The position numbers were made by a program, and so were the translations under genes. Below, in pieces: positions 51,321 through 59,825 of a stretch of 64,000 bases of DNA. The number at the start of each line of letters is the position of its first letter. The stretch's first letter is position 1. The DNA is from Desnuesiella massiliensis (GTDB lineage Bacteria > Bacillota > Clostridia > Clostridiales > Clostridiaceae), in assembly GCF_001403615.1 (NCBI RefSeq), contig NZ_LN879455.1, forward strand, positions 310,001 through 374,000. The letters run 5' to 3'. The notes under the pieces were generated by a model. That model searched no databases. It saw nothing but the letters and a program-made list of their open reading frames with translations, and was not told the DNA's origin.

Positions 51321-52291
51321 TTGCTGATATATTTTATATAGTACTGTTTGTGACGGCCTTTGGAAGCATTGCTTGGCTATTTGTCATGTTCTCGCAAAAT
51401 ATTCTTAAAGTAATACTGCCCTTTTCCATTTGTTCTGCCATGGTTCTGCTATTTGCTTTACCTACGGTTATACCTGGGGTTTTCATTATTGCGCCTAATA
51501 CGCAGTGGCTTGATAAATTTATTATTGCCTCAACTGTGTGGGCAGCCTTATTTTCAGTATTCTTTATCTTTATGATAGTAAAGGCTTTTATCACTATACT
51601 TGCAATAAAAAGGTTTCCTTTATGTGCAGATGAGAAAATACTGAACAAAGTTAAAAGGCTTAGCGGAGCTCTTCATATAAGAAAACTTCCAGAGGTTCGG
51701 TTTGGTACATTGAAGCAACCAGCTTGCGCGGCTTCTATATTTTTTCCAAAAGTCATATTGAACGAGCACATTATAGATAATTTGTCAGATGAAGAACTTG
51801 ATATAATTTTATTACATGAATTGGTTCATATAAAGCGAAAGCATTTATTAATGCAGAGAGTCTTTGACCTTATATGCTGTTTCCATTGGTTTAACCCAAT
51901 CTGTTGGCTTGCACAACATGAGTATTATCTTTCCTGTGAACTAGATTGTGACCAAAAGACTATTGCAATGATACAGGGATCCGACTCCTGTGCATATGCA
52001 AATACCATGATTAAATTAATGCAATTTTCCGTTTTAGGGAAAAAACAGACGATCAAAAACACAGGCTTATTGGACTTTATTCATACAAAGAGACGACTTG
52101 CTTTCATGTTGTCACAACCTTTATGGGTAACTAAAGCAGCTGCAGTTATTATTGCCTTAATCATTTTTTTAGGTGCCATAGGCCTTTCCATTGCGGGGTC
52201 AAGAGGATACTTTCACCCTTATCCTGCCAATCAAACTCAAACGAAATGGAGTGAAACAAGTGAATACTATACAAATAAGCAATGTTACTAA
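51317..52291 (+). CDS. M56 (BlaR1/MecR1-like) membrane protease without penicillin-binding domain
   Basis: A 324-residue protein with three helices before the catalytic loop (about 5-25, 35-57, 72-98), the zinc motif LLHELVHIKRKH (His167, Glu168, His171), and a fourth helix near 277-300. BlaR1 has about 260 more residues that bind beta-lactams outside; here the protein ends after a short hydrophilic tail. It should therefore respond to another signal, perhaps one passed by the ABC exporter. The start overlaps BlaI; the end overlaps the ATPase start. Confidence 0.87.
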   Translation: MIADIFYIVLFVTAFGSIAWLFVMFSQNILKVILPFSICSAMVLLFALPTVIPGVFIIAPNTQWLDKFIIASTVWAALFSVFFIFMIVKAFITILAIKRFPLCADEKILNKVKRLSGALHIRKLPEVRFGTLKQPACAASIFFPKVILNEHIIDNLSDEELDIILLHELVHIKRKHLLMQRVFDLICCFHWFNPICWLAQHEYYLSCELDCDQKTIAMIQGSDSCAYANTMIKLMQFSVLGKKQTIKNTGLLDFIHTKRRLAFMLSQPLWVTKAAAVIIALIIFLGAIGLSIAGSRGYFHPYPANQTQTKWSETSEYYTNKQCY

Positions 52292-53123
52292 AGAATATAA
52301 AAATAACGTGAAAGGACTTGAAAATGTTAGCTTTTCAATAGGTTCCGGTGTTTTTGGATTGCTAGGACATAACGGTGCTGGAAAAACAACTCTTATGAAA
52401 GCAATGGCAACCATAATCAAGCCTACAAGGGGCAATATTGTTATAAATGGTATGGATAGTATAAAAGATGGTGATGGTGTTCGAAAAATCATAGGATATC
52501 TACCGCAGGAACTCACTATGTATCCAAATCTTACAGCCTTTGATTTTGTAAGTTATATGGCAGAATTAAAAGGCATATCAAATAAAGCGGAAGTCTTAAA
52601 TGCTCTGGAACAGGTGGATATGCAGGAATTTAAAAAACGGAAAATTAGCCAGCTTTCAGGTGGTATGAAACGCCGTATAGGCATTGCTCAAGCCATTGTG
52701 GGAAGTCCTAGGATACTTATCGTCGATGAACCAACGGCTGGACTTGACCCCACTGAAAGAGTTCGATTTCGAGGCGTTATTTCCCGTTATGCTAAAGACG
52801 GAAACACAGTTATTTTATCAACGCATATAGTAGAAGACGTTTATCAACTTTGTGAAAATCTAGCAATTCTTAGAAAAGGAAAGCTATTTTTTGCAGGAGC
52901 ATCCAGAGAACTCACTAGCCAAGTGCGTAACAGGGTTAAGGTTCTTGAGATAACTGATGAATCAGAGCTTATTGATATACAGAAAAAGGCGGTGGTTATA
53001 TCCACTACATATGAAAAAAAACATATTAATGTCAGGTTGCTGGATGAGCAAGGTATATTCACAGCCAAACCCGTTTCTGAAACATTGGAGGATGCTTATA
53101 TATATTGTATGGGGGGAAGCTAA
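52260..53123 (+). CDS. ABC transporter ATPase of the BlaI/M56 operon
   Basis: A 287-residue ATPase: Walker A GHNGAGKTT, signature LSGGMKRRIG, Walker B ILIVDEPTAGLDP and H-loop STHIVED, with the C-terminal extension of NatA/BcrA-like exporters. GTG 52260 (MNTIQISNVTKEYK) is chosen after GGAGTG; it overlaps the M56 gene by 32 bases. It serves the two following membrane proteins. Confidence 0.9.
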   Translation: MNTIQISNVTKEYKNNVKGLENVSFSIGSGVFGLLGHNGAGKTTLMKAMATIIKPTRGNIVINGMDSIKDGDGVRKIIGYLPQELTMYPNLTAFDFVSYMAELKGISNKAEVLNALEQVDMQEFKKRKISQLSGGMKRRIGIAQAIVGSPRILIVDEPTAGLDPTERVRFRGVISRYAKDGNTVILSTHIVEDVYQLCENLAILRKGKLFFAGASRELTSQVRNRVKVLEITDESELIDIQKKAVVISTTYEKKHINVRLLDEQGIFTAKPVSETLEDAYIYCMGGS

Positions 53124-53870
53124 ATGAGTAGAGTGTTTACCATTGCTAAATATGAGTTTAAAATGCAGTTTGGGAAAGTTGGATTTTGGTTGATACTTAT
53201 TATAGCAACAGCCTTGGCACTAATCGATAACTTCCCATCCGCTGCTAATTTAAACCGCCTGCCGCAACTTATAAAGCAGGGATATGTTGTATCAAGACTT
53301 TTACCTCAGCCAGGTGTCATACTTTTGTTTGGATTTGTATTTTTAATAGCTAATCAAATTTGTGGTGATGTAAAAAAAGGTATTGATGAAATTTTTATGG
53401 TTAAACCTTTAAGTCGATCTCAATATGTATTTGGTAAGTTTTTCGGAAATTTTATCTTTGTAATCTTGCTTTTTGTCATATACCTTGCAATAAATGGTTT
53501 TGCTCAGGCTGTCTGGACTCCAGGTAATTTTGTTGTTTATCCATATATAATTGCTTTTATTTGCGTTATAATTCCTGCATCAATATTCGTAGTAGGCTGT
53601 TCATTAGCATTTCCTATTCTCATAGATATACGATTTTTTTATGCCCTTTTTTCTACATATTTTATGTGGAACCTAATAATCACACCAGACGGTGATAAAC
53701 TTCCATTCTATTTACTCCTTAGCGGTGATTTAACTAAGCTTTTATACAACTATGGACTTGCTGAACCTTCTTCTTTTAAAATACTTTTTAATGCAGCCTT
53801 TCTTGTGATTACTGGAATCTTAAGCCTTTTACTACTTCTTCCACTGGGGCGGTTTTGGAGGGAAAAATAA
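53124..53870 (+). CDS. ABC-2 type permease of the BlaI/M56 operon
   Basis: A 248-residue membrane protein with about six helices (near 18-36, 63-82, 110-132, 140-165, 172-190 and 220-242) and the family pattern DVKKGIDEIFMVKPLSRSQYVFGKF after the second helix. GGGGGAAG precedes the start directly after the ATPase stop. It overlaps the next gene at TAATG. Substrate unknown. Confidence 0.85.
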   Translation: MSRVFTIAKYEFKMQFGKVGFWLILIIATALALIDNFPSAANLNRLPQLIKQGYVVSRLLPQPGVILLFGFVFLIANQICGDVKKGIDEIFMVKPLSRSQYVFGKFFGNFIFVILLFVIYLAINGFAQAVWTPGNFVVYPYIIAFICVIIPASIFVVGCSLAFPILIDIRFFYALFSTYFMWNLIITPDGDKLPFYLLLSGDLTKLLYNYGLAEPSSFKILFNAAFLVITGILSLLLLLPLGRFWREK

Positions 53871-54511
53871 TGTTTAATTATTTGTCATTTGAGAACAAAA
53901 TCACTGGTACTAATATATATTGGATTTCCACATTGATTGTAGGCATGTTTTTAGTCACCTTTATTATGGGAGGTAACCTTATCAACTGGTATTATCTTGG
54001 ATTTGAGATATTATTTCCGTTTTATGCTGCAATTGGAGTTACTCAATGGTGTAAAACACGTTCTGATGAAATATTTGACCTTATAAAAGCACAGTCCAAA
54101 TCCTTATTCAAATGGGTGCTGGTACGCTATATTTTTATACTTTGTATAATAAGTGCTTTTGTTATATCAGCAATGTTTATAATCCACGTAATAAAGCCTT
54201 CAGTTACATTAATAGAATTGTTTATTGTGTATATTTCCACAGCCTTTAGTCTTTCTTCTTTTGGATTATTATGCTCATTTGTTTTTAAAAGTCAGTACAC
54301 CTCTACAGCTATGTGCGGAGTCTTTTGGTTATCCTCGCTACTGGCAAAAAGTATGATCCGATATAAATTCTTCAGTTATTTTTATCTGTTTATAAGGTTT
54401 GCCAACACACAAAACCCTATATGGTTTATTAACAAATTTTTATTAGTTGTTATGGGGATAGGGATTTGGATAATTATATACTTCATGTGTGTGAAAAGGT
54501 ATATGATTTAA
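53870..54511 (+). CDS. Second membrane subunit of the BlaI/M56 ABC exporter
   Basis: A 213-residue protein with six hydrophobic segments (about 18-38, 42-62, 85-110, 116-142, 150-165, 187-208). Its short loops and position after an ABC-2 permease suggest a second half-transporter, but I do not recognise a family motif. ATG 53870 follows GGAGGG and shares the A of the upstream stop. The 235 bases after it hold only the next promoter. Confidence 0.75.
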   Translation: MFNYLSFENKITGTNIYWISTLIVGMFLVTFIMGGNLINWYYLGFEILFPFYAAIGVTQWCKTRSDEIFDLIKAQSKSLFKWVLVRYIFILCIISAFVISAMFIIHVIKPSVTLIELFIVYISTAFSLSSFGLLCSFVFKSQYTSTAMCGVFWLSSLLAKSMIRYKFFSYFYLFIRFANTQNPIWFINKFLLVVMGIGIWIIIYFMCVKRYMI

Positions 54512-54653
54512 GGATATTGTATGATAATGGCATGGGATGGCAGACGGCATCTAATCTGGGCTATATTGACTATCAATAGTATCGATAGTTATTTGGAGGA
54601 CCATGTATATAATTGTGACATAGTATTATAGTGAATATAAAAAATAATAAAGC

Positions 54654-54709
54654 TTGACGATTAATTTGGCTAATGATAAAATATGAATGAATAAAACTTT
54701 ATTCATTCA
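54654..54709 (+). promoter_or_regulatory. Promoter and TetR operator of the FMN reductase operon
   Basis: TTGACG (54654-54659) and TAAAAT (54677-54682) are 17 bp apart. TGAATGAATAAA (54684-54695) and its exact complement (54698-54709) lie at the predicted start site with a 2-nt centre, a size and placement typical of TetR-family operators. Confidence 0.78.
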
Positions 54710-54746
54710 CTTTGCTTGAATTAATTGAATGGGATGGGTGTCTCAA

Positions 54747-55550
54747 ATGAAAAAGGTTACCGCGTTTATTGGAAGTGCTCGAAAGCAAGCAACTTATGAA
54801 GCAGTCCGTGAATTTGAGAAAAATTTAAAATCATACACGGAAATAGACTTCGAGTATGTTTTCTTAAAAGATTATAGTCTTGAATATTGCAGGGGCTGCA
54901 AACTCTGCTTTGACAAAGGAGAAGAATATTGCCCCATACGAGATGACCGAGATTTGCTGATTGAGAAGATAGCCGACTCCAATGGAGTTATTTTTGCCAC
55001 CCCCAATTATTCATTTCATGTATCGGCATCAATGAAAAATTTATTTGATCGGCTTGCTTTTATTTTCCATCGGCCGCGTTTTTTCGGAAAGACCTTCACA
55101 TCTATAGTAACTCAGGGTATTTTCGGGGGAGGCTCTATAGTGAAGTACCTTAGCAATATGGGAGAAAACTTTGGTTTTAGGATTGTAAAGGGATGTACCC
55201 TAAAAACCCTTGAGCCGATAACAGAGGCTGTGCAGAAAAAGAATATGCTTGAAATCAAAAAGGCGGCCGCGAGATTTTACGACGAACTTATGCGTACTAC
55301 CCTTCCATCTCCGTCCTTTTTTAGGCTTATGATGTTTCGGATGTCCCGTACAAGTATGAGGTCAATGCTTAATAATACGTACCTGGACTATCGGTATTAT
55401 GAAGAAAAAGGTTGGTTTGATTCAACTTATTATTACGATATTTCATTAGATCCTATTAAAAGTCTGGCAGGCCGAATTTTTGATTGTATGGGGAAGTTGA
55501 TGTCTAGGCAAAATTGTCAGGATAGTGCGCAGAGAGAGGAGGAAAAATAA
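54747..55550 (+). CDS. NADPH-dependent FMN reductase-like flavoprotein with CxxC motif
   Basis: A 267-residue protein. TAFIGSARKQATYEA binds FMN phosphate, YCRGCKLCFDKGEEYCP carries Cys motifs of iron-sulfur flavoproteins or quinone reductases, and ATPNYSFHVSASMKNLFDRL is the second flavin loop. The C-terminal 100 residues (MFRMSRTSMRSML and later) are an extension seen in some clostridial relatives. The TetR gene follows at once. It may reduce quinones, nitro-compounds or dyes. ATG 54747 is preferred over 54729 because the conserved fold starts there. Confidence 0.83.
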   Translation: MKKVTAFIGSARKQATYEAVREFEKNLKSYTEIDFEYVFLKDYSLEYCRGCKLCFDKGEEYCPIRDDRDLLIEKIADSNGVIFATPNYSFHVSASMKNLFDRLAFIFHRPRFFGKTFTSIVTQGIFGGGSIVKYLSNMGENFGFRIVKGCTLKTLEPITEAVQKKNMLEIKKAAARFYDELMRTTLPSPSFFRLMMFRMSRTSMRSMLNNTYLDYRYYEEKGWFDSTYYYDISLDPIKSLAGRIFDCMGKLMSRQNCQDSAQREEEK

Positions 55551-56126
55551 TTGAAGAATACTAAAGCAGATATATTTCAGTGCGGAAAAGAACTGTTCAG
55601 CAAGAAAGGATTCAAAGAAACAAATATTTCTAATATAACAAAAGCTGTAGGAATAGGAACAGGAACTTTTTATAATTACTACTCCTCTAAAGAGGAACTT
55701 TTCATGGAAATATATATGGCAGAAAACGAAGAGCTTAAGAAAAGTATTTTAAAATCAATTGACCCTAATGCTGATCCCTTGTATTTAGTCAGAGAATTAT
55801 TATTATTGAACTTAAAAGGCATGAATTCGAATCCAATCTTGAAGGAGTGGTATAATAAGGACGTGTTCAACAAAATAGAGCAGCATTTCCGTGAAGAAAA
55901 GGGATTGGAAAGTCTTGATTTTATGTATAGCGGCTTTTTGGAATTTGTAAAAAAATGGCAAGCTGATGGAAAAATGAGGAAAGACATTGACAGCGAGCTA
56001 ATTATGGCTATTTTCACAGCAATCATTACCATCGAAACCCATAAAGAGGAAATAGGCCTTCGTTATTTCCCGCAAATTATAGATTATCTGACGGAGTTTA
56101 CGATAAAAGGCCTTACCGATTGCTAA
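55551..56126 (+). CDS. TetR-family regulator of the FMN reductase operon
   Basis: A 191-residue repressor with the helix-turn-helix CGKELFSKKGFKETNISNITKAVGIGTGTFYNYYSSKEEL (part) and a ligand domain of about 130 residues. TTG 55551 follows AGGAGG by nine bases and starts right after the upstream stop. The likely operator is 54684-54709. The ligand could be the substrate of the flavoenzyme, as in other redox-responsive TetR pairs. Confidence 0.9.
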   Translation: MKNTKADIFQCGKELFSKKGFKETNISNITKAVGIGTGTFYNYYSSKEELFMEIYMAENEELKKSILKSIDPNADPLYLVRELLLLNLKGMNSNPILKEWYNKDVFNKIEQHFREEKGLESLDFMYSGFLEFVKKWQADGKMRKDIDSELIMAIFTAIITIETHKEEIGLRYFPQIIDYLTEFTIKGLTDC

Positions 56127-56220
56127 AAATAATATAGTGATTAAAATTACGAGAGATGATATAGCTTTTTGAAATCAATAGAAAACGCTAACTAAATAAT
56201 TGTGTAGGAGGAATTGGAAA

Positions 56221-56697
56221 ATGAGTACGTTAATTGCATATGCAACCAAATACGGATTTACAAAAACATGCGCTGAGATGCTTGCAAAAAAGCTTGATGA
56301 AAAGACCGACATCTGTGACTTAAGCAGCGATCGCCCCAATCTGGCACAATATGATAAGGTTATCATTGGCGGTTCGATCTATGCGGGGAGAATACGAAAA
56401 CCGGTAGCTCGTTTCTGCATGGAAAATCTCAATGCCCTGAAGAGTAAAAAGCTTGGCTTTTTTATATGCGGAATGGCCGACGGGGACGATGCTCAGAAGC
56501 AGCTGGAGTCTTCTTTCCCACGAGAACTGCTGTCCTCCGCCGTTGCAAAGGAGTCCTTTGGCGGAGAGTATGATTTTAAAAAGATGAATTTTCTGGAGCG
56601 TTTTATAATTAAAAGGATTTCCGGCTCGGACAAGAATCAGTGCCGCATCATGAAAGAAAACATTACCCGCTTTGTCGATCAGATGAAAAACGGTTAA
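56221..56697 (+). CDS. Flavodoxin domain protein (HemG-like)
   Basis: A 158-residue flavodoxin: STLIAYATKYGFTKTCAEML is the FMN phosphate loop, VIIGGSIYAGRI the second loop, and FICGMADGDDA the third. Length and the SIYAG and GFFICG patterns resemble HemG/protoporphyrinogen-oxidase-like flavodoxins. ATG 56221 follows AGGAGG. Codons are richer in GC than in the left half of the window. It is probably cotranscribed with the FMN reductase and TetR, or reads from a weak promoter in the 94-bp gap. Confidence 0.85.
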   Translation: MSTLIAYATKYGFTKTCAEMLAKKLDEKTDICDLSSDRPNLAQYDKVIIGGSIYAGRIRKPVARFCMENLNALKSKKLGFFICGMADGDDAQKQLESSFPRELLSSAVAKESFGGEYDFKKMNFLERFIIKRISGSDKNQCRIMKENITRFVDQMKNG

Positions 56698-56744
56698 AAC
56701 TGCAACTGGGCTCTTTAGTTTTATGGATATAGGACAGGTACATC

Positions 56745-56803
56745 CCTTATTGTAATATGAATATTACAATAAGGAGGTGTATTTTTTTATGACAAGAGTA
56801 TAG
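56745..56803 (+). promoter_or_regulatory. 14-bp inverted repeat followed by a four-codon ORF
   Basis: CCTTATTGTAATAT (56745-56758), GA, and its exact complement to 56774. The right arm overlaps AAGGAGGTG (56771-56779), an ideal ribosome site, ten bases before ATG ACA AGA GTA TAG (56789-56803). The hairpin would hide the site. This may be a leader remnant or the scar of a deleted gene. Confidence 0.5.
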
Positions 56804-56843
56804 CATGTATACCACAGATTAGCGCAATACAAAAGTGTGCTTA

Positions 56844-56897
56844 TTGACATAAGAAAATATATATTATACAATAAAGTAAACTATTAGTTTACTTTAT
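56844..56897 (+). promoter_or_regulatory. Promoter and TetR operator of the nitroreductase operon
   Basis: TTGACA (56844-56849) and TACAAT (56867-56872) are 17 bp apart. ATAAAGTAAACT (56871-56882), ATT, AGTTTACTTTAT (56886-56897) is a perfect 12-bp dyad over the -10 and start site, a good TetR operator. Confidence 0.78.
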
Positions 56898-56928
56898 AAC
56901 ACTAAGATGAATTTGAGAGGTGTAGCTG

Positions 56929-57597
56929 TTGGGAATCATTGAACGCAAAGGAAAAGAAAAGGAAATCAGAAGAAACGATATTATTGAAGCAGCAGAAAGA
57001 ATCTTTTTTACAAAGGGATATGACAATGCCACCATGGATGATGTGGCCAAAGAGGCTGAGTTTAGCAAGAGAACAGTGTATGTCTATTTCAACAGTAAGG
57101 AGCAGATCTATTTTGAAATTATGACAAGGGGATACAGGCTGCTAATTGGTATGCTGAAGGATAATGCACAAAAAGAAAAAGCTTGCAACGCCATAGAGGA
57201 AATGAGGCAAATTTCTTTGACACTCTATCAGTTCAGCAAGGATTATCCAAAATATTTTGAGGCAATTATGGAATATGAAAACGGTGAATTGGATTTTCAA
57301 AAAGGGATTCCGGATCAATCGAGAGAAGAATGCTATACACTTGGAGAGGAAATACTAGGGCATTTGACCGGAGCACTGGAAAAGGGTATTGCAGAAGGTT
57401 CCATCCGCGGTGATTTGGATGTCGTAACAACAGCTCTTGCTTTATGGGCCTGTACGATTGGCGTTTTTAATACCGCAAAGAAAAAGGAGAATTATATTAA
57501 GAATTATCACAGGACGACACCGGAGGAATTGATATCAGCAGCTTTTGAACTTATCATCAGATCAATACAAACTGAAAATGGAGGAAATCATAGATGA
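56929..57597 (+). CDS. TetR-family regulator of the Acg-type nitroreductase
   Basis: A 222-residue repressor. The helix-turn-helix is IIEAAERIFFTKGYDNATMDDVAKEAEFSKRTVYVYFNSKE (part), and the C-terminal domain has the TetR_C_11-like helices of the YcdC group. TTG 56929 lies eight bases after GAGAGGTG. It overlaps the nitroreductase start by four bases. The dyad 56871-56897 is the expected operator. Confidence 0.9.
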   Translation: MGIIERKGKEKEIRRNDIIEAAERIFFTKGYDNATMDDVAKEAEFSKRTVYVYFNSKEQIYFEIMTRGYRLLIGMLKDNAQKEKACNAIEEMRQISLTLYQFSKDYPKYFEAIMEYENGELDFQKGIPDQSREECYTLGEEILGHLTGALEKGIAEGSIRGDLDVVTTALALWACTIGVFNTAKKKENYIKNYHRTTPEELISAAFELIIRSIQTENGGNHR

Positions 57598-58793
57598 GTA
57601 AAAGGACGGTGAAGAAAACGATGACTATTATTCTTTCATGCTTTGGAGCTTTATTAATCATAGCTTTTGCATCCTTATTCATCATAAGTGGTATTTTTGA
57701 GTCGCCAAAGTACATGGAACCTTGGCAAAAGACCTACTCACAAAAATTTAATGATCTAAGAATACGTCTTGTGTCTCACGGGGTACTAGCTGCCAATGGC
57801 CATAATATGCAGCCTTGGAAAATCCGGCTCGACAAAGATGATCCCATGGTATTTTACTTATACGCCGACAGTGACCTCTTAACAAAAGAGGTAGATCCTT
57901 TTGCACGTCAAATGATGATTACTCAAGGCACATTTTTGGAGTATGTCAATATTGCCGGAGATCAATTAGGATATAATACTGCAGTGGAGTTGTTCCCGGA
58001 GGGCGGCTATGATGAGCAAAAACTGTTGGAGAGCATGAAAACTAAACCGGTGGCGAAAATCACGCTTACGAAAGGCAAGCCTCAAAGCAGCCCGCTTTAT
58101 GATTTTATGTTTTTATCGGATACAAACAGGGCGGCGTACCAGTCAACCAAGTTAATCCCTGAACAGGTAAAACAGTTGGAAAACATCAATGGTGATGTCA
58201 ATAGATCCATAAAGATTTTTCAGGATAAAGAAACTATGGACAAATTGGGGAGCTATGCAATGAAGGGGGCGGTAATCGAAGCAGGTGTAAACCGCGTTAT
58301 GCAGGAGTCGGAAAATATCTTCCGCACTAACGAGCACCAAAAAAATAAATACCGCTATGGCTTTTCTGTTGAAGGACAGGGTACTTCCGGGATCATGCGC
58401 CATCTCATGCAGGGCTTGGTTACGCTCTTTCCTTCGATGAACAGTGGCAAAGCTTCCTCGGAGCTTTTTATTAAATCTACCCGTACATCCGTGGACAATA
58501 CACCAGCTTATGCCATGATTATTACGGATGACAACAGTCGTATAAGCCAGGTTAAAAGCGGTATGTTTTACAGCAGACTAATACTGGAAGCTCACCGTAT
58601 GGGCTTTGCTATGCAACCCCTCAGCCAGGTTCTGGAGGAATACCCGGAAATGAAAGAACTCTACAGTAGCATTCACCGGGACTATGCTTCTGGTGGAGGT
58701 ACCATCCAGATGCTTGTACGCTTGGGCAAGCCCACAAAAGAAGCATCGCGAAGCATGAGACGCGATGTGATGGAACTAATAGTGAAAGAATAA
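57594..58793 (+). CDS. Membrane-anchored Acg-family nitroreductase-like protein
   Basis: A 399-residue protein. Residues 10-33 are a single membrane helix; the rest should face outside by the positive-inside rule (KRTVKK before the helix). SHGVLAANGHNMQPWKIRL is the FMN-binding start of Acg-type nitroreductases, with FARQMMITQGTFLEYVNIAG after it and the second half GMFYSRLILEAHRMGFAMQPLSQ. Acg proteins often sequester FMN rather than reduce nitro groups. ATG overlaps the TetR stop. GGAGG precedes it. Confidence 0.85.
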   Translation: MSKRTVKKTMTIILSCFGALLIIAFASLFIISGIFESPKYMEPWQKTYSQKFNDLRIRLVSHGVLAANGHNMQPWKIRLDKDDPMVFYLYADSDLLTKEVDPFARQMMITQGTFLEYVNIAGDQLGYNTAVELFPEGGYDEQKLLESMKTKPVAKITLTKGKPQSSPLYDFMFLSDTNRAAYQSTKLIPEQVKQLENINGDVNRSIKIFQDKETMDKLGSYAMKGAVIEAGVNRVMQESENIFRTNEHQKNKYRYGFSVEGQGTSGIMRHLMQGLVTLFPSMNSGKASSELFIKSTRTSVDNTPAYAMIITDDNSRISQVKSGMFYSRLILEAHRMGFAMQPLSQVLEEYPEMKELYSSIHRDYASGGGTIQMLVRLGKPTKEASRSMRRDVMELIVKE

Positions 58794-58916
58794 AGTTGCT
58801 ATGCGAAAACTAAAAGGAAAAATTTAGATTAAAAACCTTACTATTTTAACGGTAATCAGTTTTTTTCACGTTATAAACTAGTGACTGTGCTAAAAATGGT
58901 TAATAAACTCTCCACT

Positions 58917-58944
58917 ATAACACCATACTTTAAAGGTGTGTTAT
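58917..58944. promoter_or_regulatory. Dyad near the double-MerR gene
   Basis: ATAACAC (58917-58923) pairs with GTGTTAT (58938-58944), and CACC/GGTG also pair inside. No clear 19-bp-spacer promoter was found, so binding by the following MerR protein is only suspected. Confidence 0.35.
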
Positions 58945-58969
58945 GATAAAGGTCAATGGAGGTGAAAAT

Positions 58970-59737
58970 ATGATAGGAAATAAGTATAAGACAGCGGAAG
59001 TAGCAAAAATAGTTGGTGTTCATCCTAATACAGTGCGTCTTTATGAAAAGTATCAATTAATTCCTAAACCAGAAAGACAGGAAAATGGCTATCGTGTTTT
59101 TACTGATTTGCATATTGAACAGTTCAAATTAGCAAGGGCTGTACTAAAAGTTGAGGTATTACAAAATGGCTTACGCAAAAAAGCTGTTGATATTATTAAA
59201 ATTTCTGCTACAAAAAATTTTGATGTGGCTATTAGTCACACGGAAAGCTATCTATCACAGATTAGAGTAGAGAAACAGAATGCGGAAGAAGCAATTGAAA
59301 TTGTAAAACAGATATTATCTGCCTCACATCATACAGGAGAAGCAGGACATTTATCTCTTACAAGAAAGCAGACAGCCGAATATTTACAGATTACAATGGA
59401 TATTTTAAGAAATTGGGAATTAAATGGTCTTATTACAATAAAGCGAAGGCAAAATGGTTATCGAGTTTATACGGATGATGATATCATGCGCCTAAAAATT
59501 ATCCGCTCTTTGAGGTGTGCTAATTATTCTCTGTCAGCCATTTTACGAATGCTGTCCGCCATTTCCCAGGATCCAAGTGTTAATATCAGAGAAGTAATTG
59601 ATACTCCTAAACATGATGATGATATTATTTCTGTATGCGATAAACTACTTACTTCATTACAGGAGGCTGAAAGTAATGCTCTTCATGTAATGGCTCAGTT
59701 AAAAAAGATGAAAAAGCGATTTAAAAACTTTTCATAA
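58970..59737 (+). CDS. Regulator with two MerR-type DNA-binding domains
   Basis: A 255-residue protein. The first MerR helix-turn-helix is at residues 5-60 (KTAEVAKIVGVHPNTVRLYEKYQLI, RVFTDLHIEQFKLA), and the second at about 130-185 (LTRKQTAEYLQITMDILRNWELNGLI, RVYTDDDIMRLKI). A helical segment joins them and a coiled coil ends the protein. Tandem MerR folds in one chain are unusual; the protein may bind a pseudo-palindrome as a monomer or an extended site as a dimer. GGAGGTG precedes ATG 58970. An ABC exporter follows, 88 bp on, as likely target. Confidence 0.82.
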   Translation: MIGNKYKTAEVAKIVGVHPNTVRLYEKYQLIPKPERQENGYRVFTDLHIEQFKLARAVLKVEVLQNGLRKKAVDIIKISATKNFDVAISHTESYLSQIRVEKQNAEEAIEIVKQILSASHHTGEAGHLSLTRKQTAEYLQITMDILRNWELNGLITIKRRQNGYRVYTDDDIMRLKIIRSLRCANYSLSAILRMLSAISQDPSVNIREVIDTPKHDDDIISVCDKLLTSLQEAESNALHVMAQLKKMKKRFKNFS

Positions 59738-59825
59738 TTCAACTAAATAAAACCCTACATTTTTCCACCAGACTATGTTCTGGTGGTATTATTTTACATG
59801 TACAAAATGTAAGGAGGTTTGGAAA

